Below, one piece after another: positions 1 to 7,544 of a stretch of 37,980 nucleotides of DNA. The first letter of the stretch is position 1, and each line of letters opens with the position of its first letter. A program made the position numbers and the translations under genes. The notes beneath the pieces were generated by a model, which saw nothing but the letters and a program-made list of their open reading frames with translations, was not told the origin of the DNA and made no database searches. The stretch comes from Streptomyces europaeiscabiei (GTDB lineage Bacteria > Actinomycetota > Actinomycetes > Streptomycetales > Streptomycetaceae): assembly GCF_001550375.1 (NCBI RefSeq), contig NZ_LRTR01000767.1, positions 1 through 37,980 on the forward strand, given 5' to 3'.

Positions 1-1
1 C

Positions 2-94
2 GGGGCCGCAGGCGGGAACGGCGCCGCCCACGCCGCCCGGGGCACCGCCGGACGCCCGGCCGACGACGACGCGGACGCGAGGTACGACCGATGA
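2..94 (+). CDS. C-terminal end of an upstream gene, probably the ABC transporter ATPase partner
   Basis: Only the last 30 codons are inside the window. The reading frame opens at base 2 and stops at the TGA at 92-94. The visible tail is rich in Gly, Ala and Asp and carries no recognisable domain. The stop overlaps the ATG of the FtsX-type permease in the ATGA arrangement, which implies translational coupling. In actinomycetes such permeases are normally preceded by their ATP-binding subunit, so that identity is inferred from context only and not from the residues seen. Confidence 0.6.
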   Translation, partial: GAAGGNGAAHAARGTAGRPADDDADARYDR

Positions 95-2121
95 GGGCAC
101 CGAACCCGAGGACGGCCCTGGACCGCACCACCTGGACCCTGACCTGGCGGCTGACCCGCGCCGGAGGCCGCACCGGGCTGCTGTCCACCTCCCTGTCCGT
201 CGCCGCGGCCGCCATCAGCACCGCGCTCCTGCTGCTCTGCGTGGCCGTCAACCTCGGTTTCCAGCAGCGAGCCGACCGCATCGACTGGCGCACCCCCGTC
301 AAGTCCGCGGCTCCCGTCGCCGTCGAGGCGGTCGGCACCACCTTCAGCGGCGGTACCCCCGTCACGGTCGTCGACGTGGCACAGCTCCCGGGCAAGAAGG
401 CCCCCGCCCCGCCCGGCATGCCCCGCTTCCCCGAGCCGGGCGAGGTGTGGGTCTCCCCGGCCCTCGCCGACCTGTTCCACCGCCTTCCCGCCGACCGGCA
501 TCCCGTGCCCGGCACCGCGGCGGAGACCCTCGGCCGCGCGGCACTGGCCCACCCCGGCGAACTGGTCGCGGTCGTCGGCCACAGGCCGACCGCCGCCGCC
601 GTCACCACCCCGCGCGAAGACGATGCACGCCGCCCCGGCGACACCGTCACCCCCACCCGGGTCGCCGACTTCACCGGCCAGCGCTCGACCGACGGCATCG
701 GCAGCGGGTACGTGGCTCTCGCGAAGATCGCCACCATCCTCGTCGTCGTACCGCTGCTGGTCCTGGGCGCCTCCTCCGCCCGCCTGTCGGTCTCCCGCCG
801 CGACCAGCGCCTCGCCGCACTGCGGCTCATCGGCGCCACCCCGGGCCGGATCGCCGGGATGACCGCCGCCGAGGCGGCCCTCACCGGCGCGGCGGGCGCG
901 CTGCTGGGCACCATCGGATACGGACTGCTCCTGCCGGCCACCGCGCGGGTGTCCGTGGCGGGCGGCTCCTGGTACGCGGCAGACCTGTGGGTGGGGCTCC
1001 CGGTGCTGCTCGCCGTGCTCGCCGGTGTCGTCGCCATGGTGGTCGTCAGCGCGCTCGTCGGGCTGCGCCAGGTCGTCGTCGGCCCCCTGGGCGTGGCGCG
1101 CCGCTCCAAGCCACCCCGCATGAGCTTCCTGCGCGCCCTGGCCTTCGTCGCGGTGATCCTGGGCTACAGCTGGTACACCGAGGAGCACAAGAGTGATGTC
1201 AGTGACGTCAACGGCCCCCTGGTGTTCTTCGCCCTGGTCTTCCTCGCCCTGTCCGTGATCGGCCCGTGGGTGGTCGGCGTCCTCGGGCGGATCATCTGCG
1301 CCCTTGCCCAGAAGCCGGCGACCCTGCTGGCCGGCCGCCGCCTGCTGGACGATCCCAAGAGCGGCTGGCGTACGGTCTCCGGGCTCACCCTCGCCGGGTT
1401 CGTGGCCGGGTTCTTCGCTCTCTTCGGGATCTCCGGCGTCTCGCCGTGGGGACATCCGGACACCCTTGCCATGGCTGTTCCCAAGGCTCGGGTGGCCGTG
1501 GTCCAACAGGAGGCGCGGCACCGCCTGGAACACGCGGGGGTCACCGCCACCGTCGGCACAAACACCGACTGGGTCGCCCAGGGGGGCGAGAACACCGTGC
1601 AGGTCGTAGCCACCGTGCCCGGCGGCACCGAGAAGCTGGACAGAGCCCGCACCGCGCTGACGTCCCTCGTACCCGGCCAGTACCCAGTCACCGGAACCGA
1701 CGTCAACTGGTCGACCAGGTTGTTCGCAGACGATTTCGCCGCCGCCACCCGGGTCGTCCTCGGCGTCACCTTCATCACCGCGATCGCCTCCGCGGGCATC
1801 ACCGCGGCATCCTCCGTCCTGGACCGCCGCCGCACCTACGGCCTGCTCCGCCTCGCGGGTACCCCGCTGCGGACCCTGGACGCGGCCCGCCGCAAGGAGA
1901 CCCTCCTCCCCGTGGCCGTCCTCGCCGGCGGAGCAGCCCTGACCGGCATCTTCACCGCCTCCCCGCTCACCCTCGGTAGCGGCACATCTGTCGACACCGG
2001 CGGCATGGCCCTGCTCGCCCTGTGCTTCGGCGTCGGCGTCGCGGGACTGCTGGCGGCCGGCGCGCTCAGCCGCCCGCTGCTGAGGTCGGTCACGGAGCAG
2101 TCGGGCCCACGCCCCGAGTAA
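91..2121 (+). CDS. FtsX-type ABC transporter permease
   Basis: A 676-residue integral membrane protein of the FtsX/MacB permease type. One membrane segment lies near residues 31-56 and is followed by a long extracytoplasmic region to about 205. Several membrane segments follow (about 207-229, 255-285, 297-325, 348-365). Cytoplasmic coupling sequences are seen twice: Arg-rich RRDQRLAALRLIGATPGRI near 236-254, and a second copy with YGLLRLAG followed by a charged RRKE stretch around 585-605. Duplicated FtsX domains are usual for this class in Streptomyces, which commonly exports peptides, lipids or antibiotics. The substrate cannot be told here. The ATG overlaps the preceding stop, so ATPase and permease are probably one operon. 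The length is normal and no damage is seen. Confidence 0.88.
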   Translation: MRAPNPRTALDRTTWTLTWRLTRAGGRTGLLSTSLSVAAAAISTALLLLCVAVNLGFQQRADRIDWRTPVKSAAPVAVEAVGTTFSGGTPVTVVDVAQLPGKKAPAPPGMPRFPEPGEVWVSPALADLFHRLPADRHPVPGTAAETLGRAALAHPGELVAVVGHRPTAAAVTTPREDDARRPGDTVTPTRVADFTGQRSTDGIGSGYVALAKIATILVVVPLLVLGASSARLSVSRRDQRLAALRLIGATPGRIAGMTAAEAALTGAAGALLGTIGYGLLLPATARVSVAGGSWYAADLWVGLPVLLAVLAGVVAMVVVSALVGLRQVVVGPLGVARRSKPPRMSFLRALAFVAVILGYSWYTEEHKSDVSDVNGPLVFFALVFLALSVIGPWVVGVLGRIICALAQKPATLLAGRRLLDDPKSGWRTVSGLTLAGFVAGFFALFGISGVSPWGHPDTLAMAVPKARVAVVQQEARHRLEHAGVTATVGTNTDWVAQGGENTVQVVATVPGGTEKLDRARTALTSLVPGQYPVTGTDVNWSTRLFADDFAAATRVVLGVTFITAIASAGITAASSVLDRRRTYGLLRLAGTPLRTLDAARRKETLLPVAVLAGGAALTGIFTASPLTLGSGTSVDTGGMALLALCFGVGVAGLLAAGALSRPLLRSVTEQSGPRPE

Positions 2122-2191
2122 CAGGCCACCGCCGTACCCGCATCCCGGGCCAGGGCAACGCCCCGCCGATCAGCAAAGGTGACAACAACCC

Positions 2192-3202
2192 ATGCCTACC
2201 GTCATTTTCGCGTTCCTCGCCGGGCTGGCCTTCCTGCTCTTCCTGGCCAGGACGCGGCAAGACCCCCGCCGCTTCGGCAACGCCGTCCTCCTCGGACTGT
2301 GCCTCGTCCTGCTGACCTTGGCGCTGCTCGCCCAAGTGGCAGCCGGCAGCGCGCCCGCACCACTCCTCGCGGCGGTGACCCTCGCCTTCGCGCTGTTGGC
2401 TCTGGGGGTGCTGGCCATCGCGTTCTTCCTGATCGCGAACGGGGTGACGATGGTCCGCAAGGAGGGCCGACGCCCCGCCAACCTGCTTTCCGGGCTGGCG
2501 GGGCTGGCCGTCCTCGGCTGCGTCACGCTCACCGTGACGGCCGCCGACCTCGACTCGCCGCCATTGCGGCGCGTCGACGGAGCGGTCCTCCTCGTGGCCG
2601 GCTACGTCTCGTACGTCTTCCTGTCGTTCCTCGCCTATGCCTTCCTCTACGCGCGGCTGAAGGTCCGTCACGACGTGGACTTCGTCGTCGTCCTCGGCTC
2701 CGGGCTGGTCGGCGGCTCCCGGGTGCCGCCCCTGCTGGCGAGCAGACTGGAGCGGGCGCGCGCGGTGTACGAGGCGCAGGCGGCGCGGGGTACGCCGCCC
2801 GTGCTGGTCACCTCCGGCGGCCAGGGCCCCGACGAGGACCTGCCCGAGGCCGAGGCGATGGCCGACTACCTCATCGCCCGTGGCGTCCCGGAGCGGCATG
2901 TCGTACGGGAGAACCGCTCGCGCACCACGGAGGAGAATCTGCGCTTCAGCGAGGCGCTCATGCGGGAACGCGTGCCGGACCACCGGTGTGTGGTCGTCAC
3001 CAACAACTTCCACGTCTTCCGCGGCGCCCTGACGGCCCGGCGCACCGGCGTGAACGGCCAGGTCATCGGCTCGCCCACCGCCGCCTACTTCTGGCCCAGC
3101 GCGACCATCCGCGAGTTCGCCGCGATCTTCCTGCACTACCGGACGGTCAACCTCGGCTCGTGCGTGCTGCTCGCCCTGATGGGATTTTTTCTCCCCTCCT
3201 GA
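2192..3202 (+). CDS. YdcF/DUF218-family membrane protein
   Basis: A 336-residue protein with four or five hydrophobic segments in the first 160 residues (about 4-20, 31-50, 58-83, 100-116, 131-153), then a cytoplasmic-type DUF218 domain. The family core is visible: VVVLGSG at 166-171, the LLASRLERA helix, VTSGGQG at 207-212, EAEAM at 219-223, and the Asn-Arg-Ser-x-Thr-Thr-Glu-Asn motif at 241-249. These are followed by VVVTNNFHVFRG and a closing hydrophobic helix. DUF218 proteins such as YdcF and SanA are linked to envelope metabolism, but the reaction of this subtype is not established. It starts 70 bases after the permease stop, so co-transcription is possible. Length and motif order are normal for the long actinobacterial form. 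Confidence 0.85.
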   Translation: MPTVIFAFLAGLAFLLFLARTRQDPRRFGNAVLLGLCLVLLTLALLAQVAAGSAPAPLLAAVTLAFALLALGVLAIAFFLIANGVTMVRKEGRRPANLLSGLAGLAVLGCVTLTVTAADLDSPPLRRVDGAVLLVAGYVSYVFLSFLAYAFLYARLKVRHDVDFVVVLGSGLVGGSRVPPLLASRLERARAVYEAQAARGTPPVLVTSGGQGPDEDLPEAEAMADYLIARGVPERHVVRENRSRTTEENLRFSEALMRERVPDHRCVVVTNNFHVFRGALTARRTGVNGQVIGSPTAAYFWPSATIREFAAIFLHYRTVNLGSCVLLALMGFFLPS

Positions 3203-3304
3203 GACTGGGGTCCCGTCCTCGAATCGCGCTGCACGGGCCCGAGTTCGGGCCCGCCTCGGCACGGCCTCGGAACGGTCTCCTCGGCCGAGCTCCCCGCGGA
3301 AGGA

Positions 3305-3334
3305 GATCGGCCCGGGGGCCGAGGCCGATCGGCC
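3305..3334. terminator. Nested GC-rich dyads between the DUF218 and DUF418 genes
   Basis: GATCGGCC at 3305-3312 is the exact reverse complement of GGCCGATC at 3323-3330. Inside it, TCGGCCC (3307-3313) pairs with GGGCCGA (3316-3322), and GGCCGATCGGCC (3323-3334) is itself palindromic. Several alternative stable hairpins can form about 100 bases after the DUF218 stop. There is no T-run, which is usual in this group. A terminator or mRNA-stabilising structure is the simplest reading; an operator is possible. Confidence 0.4.
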
Positions 3335-3380
3335 GCCGGGCCGAAGCGCTCAGCCACCACTCGAAAGCATCGTTGGCCTC

Positions 3381-4421
3381 ATGAATCTCACGACTCCGGC
3401 GCTCGGCGACACAGCACCAACTCCGGTTCCCCGGCGGGAAACCGCACGGCGGATCACCGCCCTCGACGCCCTGCGCGGCTTTGCGCTCTGCGGCATCCTC
3501 CTGGTGAACGTCAACCAGATCACGCCCATGAATCAGGTAGACAGCGCCCACCACTGGTACCCCATCGCAAAGTTCCTCGACCTGTTCGTCCAGGAACGCT
3601 TCTTCCCGATCTTCTGCTTCCTCTTCGGGCTCAGCTTCGCGATCTTCCTGGACAGTGCCGCCCAGCGCTCGGACCGTCCCCGGCTGCTCCTGACGCGCCG
3701 GCTGATCGCTCTGGGCCTGCTCGGCGCCGCCCACCAACTCCTCCAGCCCGGTGAGGCGCTGGCACCGTACGCGATCGCCGGACTCGTCATCCTGGTGCCT
3801 GCCACCTGGCTGCCGACCTGGCTGGTGCTGACCGGCGGCCTGCTGGGCACCGTCGCCTCGGTCACCCTGGTCAGCGGCGGAATTCTCAGCATCCCGGGCC
3901 TGTTCCTGCTCGGCCTGGCGGTCGCCCGCCTCGGCATCGCCCACACCCTGGACCGCCGCACCGGCCAACTGGCCGCCGTTCTCGCCCTGGCGGCCCCGGC
4001 GGCAGCCGCCGCGGTGTGGTGCCAGCACACCTATTCGTCGCTCGGGCCGTTCGCCACCCGCATCGCCGCCGAAGCCGGCCTGCTCGGCGCCCTCACCTAC
4101 GCCACCGCCTTGCTGCTCCTGCTGCGCGCGCCGCTCGGCCGTCCGTTGTCGGCGGTGCTGGAACCGCTCGGCCGGATGGCACTGACCAACTACATCACCG
4201 CCACACTCGCCATCACCGCCGCCTCCCCGCTGCTCGGCCTCAAGGACTCCGGGCGCTGGGGCACCGCCATGCTGCTGGCCGCGGGGATCATCGCGGTGCA
4301 GGCACCCTTCAGCCACTGGTGGCTGCGCCGGTTCCGCTACGGGCCCCTGGAGTGGTGCCTGCGCTGCGTCACCTGGTGGTGCATCGTGCCCATCGCCCGC
4401 TCCCGAGTGGCAGCCGCCTGA
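3381..4421 (+). CDS. DUF418 (YeiB-like) membrane protein
   Basis: A 346-residue polytopic membrane protein. It opens with the family signature ALDALRGFALCGILLVN (about residues 28-44), followed by the FFPIFCFLFGLSFAIFL segment near 75-91. About ten hydrophobic helices follow. The C-terminal DUF418 portion contains LEPLGRMALTNYI followed by paired helices and an aromatic Trp/Arg-rich end (HWWLRRFRYGPLEWCLR). DUF418 proteins are predicted transporters related to acyltransferase-3-like membrane proteins; no substrate is known. The ATG lacks a clear Shine-Dalgarno, so the start is less certain. The gene looks intact and is separated from the DUF218 gene by a dyad-rich 178-base gap. Confidence 0.83.
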   Translation: MNLTTPALGDTAPTPVPRRETARRITALDALRGFALCGILLVNVNQITPMNQVDSAHHWYPIAKFLDLFVQERFFPIFCFLFGLSFAIFLDSAAQRSDRPRLLLTRRLIALGLLGAAHQLLQPGEALAPYAIAGLVILVPATWLPTWLVLTGGLLGTVASVTLVSGGILSIPGLFLLGLAVARLGIAHTLDRRTGQLAAVLALAAPAAAAAVWCQHTYSSLGPFATRIAAEAGLLGALTYATALLLLLRAPLGRPLSAVLEPLGRMALTNYITATLAITAASPLLGLKDSGRWGTAMLLAAGIIAVQAPFSHWWLRRFRYGPLEWCLRCVTWWCIVPIARSRVAAA

Positions 4422-4479
4422 AACGGGGCCGACGCGCACGACCGGAAACCGGGGGCGACCACGCGAGGCGGCAGGGTCA

Positions 4480-4974
4480 GGCGGAACGTCGGGTGCAGTG
4501 CCCAACCACCTCGCCGGTATGGCAAGCGGCGCCACGAGCACGTTCCGTGACCTGGGGTTCGCCCTCGGCCCCGCGATCATCGGTGCCATCGCGCTGGGCC
4601 GCGCCGCCAAGGAGATCGGCCGCACCCTGGCCGGCAATCCAGGGCTGAGCGAGGCTTGTGCGGCTTTCCAGGCCTCGCCGGCCCATGCTCCCGCGGACCA
4701 GAAAGCGGAGCTGGAAGCGGCAGTTCACGCCGTGGCATCGGGCCCGCTCGGAGCCAACTCGGTCCCGGCCGAGGTCCCACTGCCCAATGGCCAGGTCGCA
4801 CCCCTCAACCCGCTCAAGGACATCGCTTTCGGCGTCCTCAGCCACAGTTTCCCCATCGCGTACGTGGTCGGTGGCGTGGCTGCTCTGGTGGCAGCGGCAC
4901 TCACCCTCGTGGGAGGGTGCGGGGGCACGGGCCAGGCTCATCTCGACGACGACCCGCACACCCTCGACGGCTGA
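4480..4974 (+). pseudogene. 3' remnant of an MFS (DHA2-type) drug exporter
   Basis: The frame ending at 4974 encodes about 160 residues resembling the last helices of 14-helix DHA2 exporters. NHLAGMASGATSTFRDLGFALG matches the conserved penultimate-helix region in which small residues precede an Arg, and GVLSHSFPIAYVVGG followed by a hydrophobic helix matches the final segment. The usual body of 300 or more residues is absent. The only possible start is an internal GTG at 4498 without a good ribosome site, and upstream lies a 60-base gap after the DUF418 stop. It is therefore a truncated, probably non-functional copy. The boundary at 4480 is approximate. Confidence 0.7.
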
Positions 4975-5276
4975 CCGCCTCACGAACATGCCGGCGCCGG
5001 GCCACCGGCAGCAGGCCGGCCGGGACGACCGGAGCGCCCGCCGCGACCGCGCGCCCGGGCCGCCCCGAGCACCAGTCGAGGGCGGAACGCTCGTCACGGC
5101 GGAGGCACTGGCCGGGACCGGTGGTGGATGCCTGCTGGCCGCGGGTGACGCGAAGCGCCGGTAGCGAGTGTGAAACGACACGCTTCGCGCCTGCTGTGCG
5201 GACCGAGCTGGTCGTTTGCCACCGGGCCACCTCGGTGTGCGTCAGCATCAGCGCTGAACCCCGACGGCAGACACCG
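4975..5276. other. Gene-free stretch
   Basis: This stretch between the MFS remnant and the fragment at 5277 holds no reading frame with convincing codon use or family resemblance, and I see no repeat or promoter motif in it. It looks like decayed sequence. Confidence 0.4.
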
Positions 5277-5400
5277 TCATACGCCCTTGGGGGCGAGGAC
5301 GATGTCGAAGCGCACCCGGCTCCATGTGCCGTCGAGCGGATTCTCGCCAGGCTCGAACTGCGGGACCGAGCTCAAGCGGTCACCCATACCTACGAGATCG
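5277..5400 (-). pseudogene. 3' fragment of an unrecognised gene
   Basis: On the minus strand, about 40 codons ending at the TGA (5277-5279) show strongly G/C-biased third positions and a well-formed peptide containing FEPGENPLDGTWSRVRFDIV. This looks like the C-terminus of a real protein. No start or upstream domain is preserved, and I do not recognise the family. It lies downstream of the convergent MFS remnant and upstream of marR, consistent with a patch of gene debris. The limit at 5400 is approximate. Confidence 0.35.
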
Positions 5401-5492
5401 GCCTCGCCGAGCCCACCAACCGGCCACCGGTTGCCACGTGAACCGGGTTCGCCTGGCCCGACGGCAGTCAAACTGAGAGCGCCGCCGCGAGG

Positions 5493-5966
5493 TCAGTCCT
5501 CGCGAATCGTCTCGGTCACCCGGTCGAGCAGCGCCCGCATCTGCGCCGAATCCTCCGGGCCGAGGTCACCGGTGATCTGCCGCTCGATGTCGGCGATCAC
5601 TTTGTCGGCCGCGCGCAGCGCTTCCCGACCGGCGTCGGTGAGATGCAGTTCCTGGATGTGCCGGTGGCGCGGATGCTCGCGTCTCTCCAACTGCCCGCGG
5701 CTCTCCAGACGCGCCACCAGTGAGGCGATGGCCTGGGGGGTTACGTTGAGGCGGCGGGCAAGTTCGGCGCCGGTCAGACCCGGTTCGTCGTGCACGGAGA
5801 TCAGGAGCGTGTAGTGCGCCGCCGCCAGGCCCAGCGGGCGCAGTCGCTGCTCCTTGAGGCTCTGCACGGCCAGTTCCGCGCGGCGCAAAGCCCAGGTCAC
5901 TCGGTCAAGCGCGCCGAGCTCGACGGGCTCCTCGTCATTTCGTATCACGCGAGAAGGATACGACAC
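5493..5966 (-). CDS. MarR-family transcriptional regulator
   Basis: A 157-residue winged-helix regulator with the full MarR layout. The N-terminal dimer helix contains LRRAELAVQSLKEQRLRPLGL. The core helices follow, with GLTGAELARRLNVTPQAIASLVARLESRGQLERR as recognition helix and wing approach, then the basic wing with a conserved Asp-x-Arg-like region (HPRHRHIQELHLTDAGREAL) and a C-terminal helix. The annotated start is the GTG at 5966; an in-frame GTG at 5948 is an alternative, and neither has a good Shine-Dalgarno. It is divergent from the SDR gene. The 54-base spacer holds an imperfect palindrome found again before the aldehyde dehydrogenase at 7545, so autoregulation and control of both targets is a reasonable inference. 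The ligand is unknown, probably an aromatic acid or aldehyde. Confidence 0.88.
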   Translation of the reverse strand: MSYPSRVIRNDEEPVELGALDRVTWALRRAELAVQSLKEQRLRPLGLAAAHYTLLISVHDEPGLTGAELARRLNVTPQAIASLVARLESRGQLERREHPRHRHIQELHLTDAGREALRAADKVIADIERQITGDLGPEDSAQMRALLDRVTETIRED

Positions 5967-5974
5967 TTAAGAGC

Positions 5975-6012
5975 AATCAAGCGTTTGACACTTGCCTAGC
6001 GGTTGAGGAATG
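5975..6012 (+). promoter_or_regulatory. Putative MarR operator and SDR promoter
   Basis: The near-palindrome TCAAGCGTTTGA (5977-5988, one mismatch) overlaps a consensus -35 TTGACA at 5985-5990, followed by CTTGCC and AGCGG. The same arrangement occurs at 7346-7375 with the perfect palindrome TCAAGCGCTTGA. The shared motif, its position between the divergent marR and SDR genes and the overlap with the -35 box fit a repressor site. The -10 element before the SDR is weak, and if transcription starts about 7 bases after it the leader would be very short. Confidence 0.6.
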
Positions 6013-6020
6013 CTGGTCGC

Positions 6021-6812
6021 ATGAATCGCACCATTGCTCTGATCACTGGCGCCTCCTCCGGCATCGGCGCCGCCTACGCCCGTCTCCTGGCAGATGACCA
6101 CGACCTCGTTCTGGTGGCGCGACGCGCCGACCGGCTCGCCGACCTGGCCGAGGAACTCCGCGCCCATGGAGCGGCCGTCGAGGTGCTGCCCGCCGACCTC
6201 ATGACCCATGACGGCATCGACGCTGTCACCGTCCGCCTGGCCGCCGGGGACGTGCGCATGCTGATCAGCAACGCCGGCGCCGGCGGTTACGCCCCGCTCG
6301 CCGACGTCGACCCTGCCGACATCGACCGCCTGCTCACCCTCAACGCCGTCGCCCCCGTCCGGCTGGTCCACGCCGCACTTCCCGGAATGCTCGCGGCAGG
6401 CGAAGGCGCGATCGTCACTGTCGCCTCGCTCCTCGCCTTCAGTGCGGGCCTCACCGACGCGCGAGCGCCCCGGCGCACCCTGTATGTCGCCGCGAAGGCC
6501 GCCACCCTGGGCTTCACCCGCACCCTTGCCAATGAACTCGCCGACACCCCCCTCCGGGTCCAGGTCGTGTGCCCCGGCGTCGTGGCCACGGAGTGGAACA
6601 GCGGCGCCGGCCACAACATCCCCTGGGCGATGACGCCCCAGGATGTGGCATCGGCCAGCCTGGCCGGGCTGCGCCTCGGTGAGACCGTCTGCGCCCCCGG
6701 TCTGGAGAATCTGGACTCCGCCCTGGACGCCTTGCTCACCGCAGAGACCGCCTTTGGCGTGGGCGGCAACCAGCCCACACTCGCCGCTCGGTACACAGAT
6801 CCGCGAGCCTAG
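6021..6812 (+). CDS. Short-chain dehydrogenase/reductase
   Basis: A 263-residue classical SDR. The cofactor site TGASSGIG lies at residues 9-16, and the NAG-like motif appears as SNAGAGG near 90. The catalytic Ser is in TVASLLAFS, Tyr and Lys are in YVAAK, and PGVVATEW follows. An Arg pair after the second strand (VARRADR) suggests NADP(H) preference. The start is taken at ATG 6021, because an upstream in-frame TTG at 6003 adds only six residues and lies inside the promoter. It probably interconverts an alcohol and an aldehyde or ketone. The matching operator before the aldehyde dehydrogenase at 7545 suggests the two act in sequence under the same MarR regulator. The substrate is not identified. 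Confidence 0.87.
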   Translation: MNRTIALITGASSGIGAAYARLLADDHDLVLVARRADRLADLAEELRAHGAAVEVLPADLMTHDGIDAVTVRLAAGDVRMLISNAGAGGYAPLADVDPADIDRLLTLNAVAPVRLVHAALPGMLAAGEGAIVTVASLLAFSAGLTDARAPRRTLYVAAKAATLGFTRTLANELADTPLRVQVVCPGVVATEWNSGAGHNIPWAMTPQDVASASLAGLRLGETVCAPGLENLDSALDALLTAETAFGVGGNQPTLAARYTDPRA

Positions 6813-6841
6813 GGCAGTCGCGCCGGCGGTCTGCGGCCCAG

Positions 6842-6967
6842 TTAGGGCAGGAGGAGTACTTTGCCGGTCTGCCGATGGCTTTCCAGGTAGGTGTGGGCCT
6901 CAGTCGCCTCTGCGAGGGGGTAGGCCCGGTCGATGATCGGCTGGATCTTTCCGTCTGCCAGCAGTTG
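6842..6967 (-). pseudogene. 3' remnant of a zinc-type alcohol dehydrogenase, copy of the 35255 gene end
   Basis: The minus strand encodes the last 40 or so residues of an alcohol dehydrogenase/quinone oxidoreductase, ending in SHRQTGKVLLLP before TAA (6842-6844). The peptide is almost the same as the end of the intact gene at 35255-36319; I see Ala to Thr changes at two positions. At DNA level the match runs from the gene end back to about 6967 and then stops abruptly. No other part of the gene is present. It is a broken duplicate in inverted orientation relative to the intact copy. Confidence 0.8.
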
Positions 6968-7324
6968 GTTCCGGAGGTGCTGGCGGCCGCTGATCGGCTG
7001 GCTCAGGTCGGCGTCCCGGCGGATGTGGTGTGTGTCACCAGCCCCGACCTCCTGTACCGGGCGGTGCGCGCCGGGCAGGGCCACGAACAGGCCGAGTCCT
7101 GGGTGCTGGATCAGGTCTTCCCGACCGAGCGCGCCACCCCGCTGGTCACCGTTCTCGACGGCCATCCGCACACCCTGGCCTTCCTGGCCACCGTCAACGG
7201 TGTTCCTGTCTCCTCCCTCGGCGTGACTCGGTTCGGACGGTCCGGATCGATCGAGGACGTCTACCGCCATCACGGGCTCGATGCGGACAGCATCGTTCGC
7301 GCCGCCCTCGACGTGACCGCCTGA
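6968..7324 (+). pseudogene. 3' remnant of a pyruvate-dehydrogenase-E1/transketolase-like gene
   Basis: About 118 in-frame codons ending in TGA at 7322-7324 match the C-terminal domain of AceE-like E1 or transketolase proteins. Visible markers are the ADVVCVTSPDLLYRA strand-helix, TPLVTVLDGHPHTLAF, and SLGVTRFGRSGSIEDVYRHHG, followed by a closing helix with ADSIVRAAL. The thiamine-diphosphate and pyrimidine-binding domains are absent. The open frame continues upstream only because it reads antisense through the alcohol dehydrogenase remnant. The junction near 6968 marks a deletion or recombination between two unrelated gene ends. Confidence 0.75.
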
Positions 7325-7344
7325 GACGCAAGAGGCTTACTGCC

Positions 7345-7382
7345 TATCAAGCGCTTGACACTTGCCAGCGGATTGATAATCT
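7345..7382 (+). promoter_or_regulatory. Second putative MarR operator with promoter of the aldehyde dehydrogenase
   Basis: TCAAGCGCTTGA at 7347-7358 is a perfect 12-bp palindrome overlapping TTGACA (7355-7360). CTTGCCAGCGG follows, and a plausible -10 TAATCT lies at 7377-7382 with 16-base spacing. The block is nearly the same as 5975-6005 beside marR, differing by one base in the palindrome and single-base indels further down. Transcription from here would leave a leader of about 155 bases before the aldehyde dehydrogenase. Confidence 0.65.
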
Positions 7383-7544
7383 TGTACTTGCTGCGGCCCT
7401 CGGGCCAGCTGAAGTCATTCATGTCGGCGCGCACCCGCTGTCACGCAGCGGCCCTTCACCGCGCCGGAGACCGCGTCCGTCATCTGCCATCACCCTCGAG
7501 GTGCTGCTCGGGCGCAGGCGGTCGTAAGAAAGTGGGAGAAACCC

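Noticed and set aside
2090..4637. Long minus-strand reading frames opposite the DUF218 and DUF418 genes
   Set aside because: They are antisense shadows: extremely rich in Arg, Gly, Glu and Gln, with no domains, while the plus strand carries clear families.
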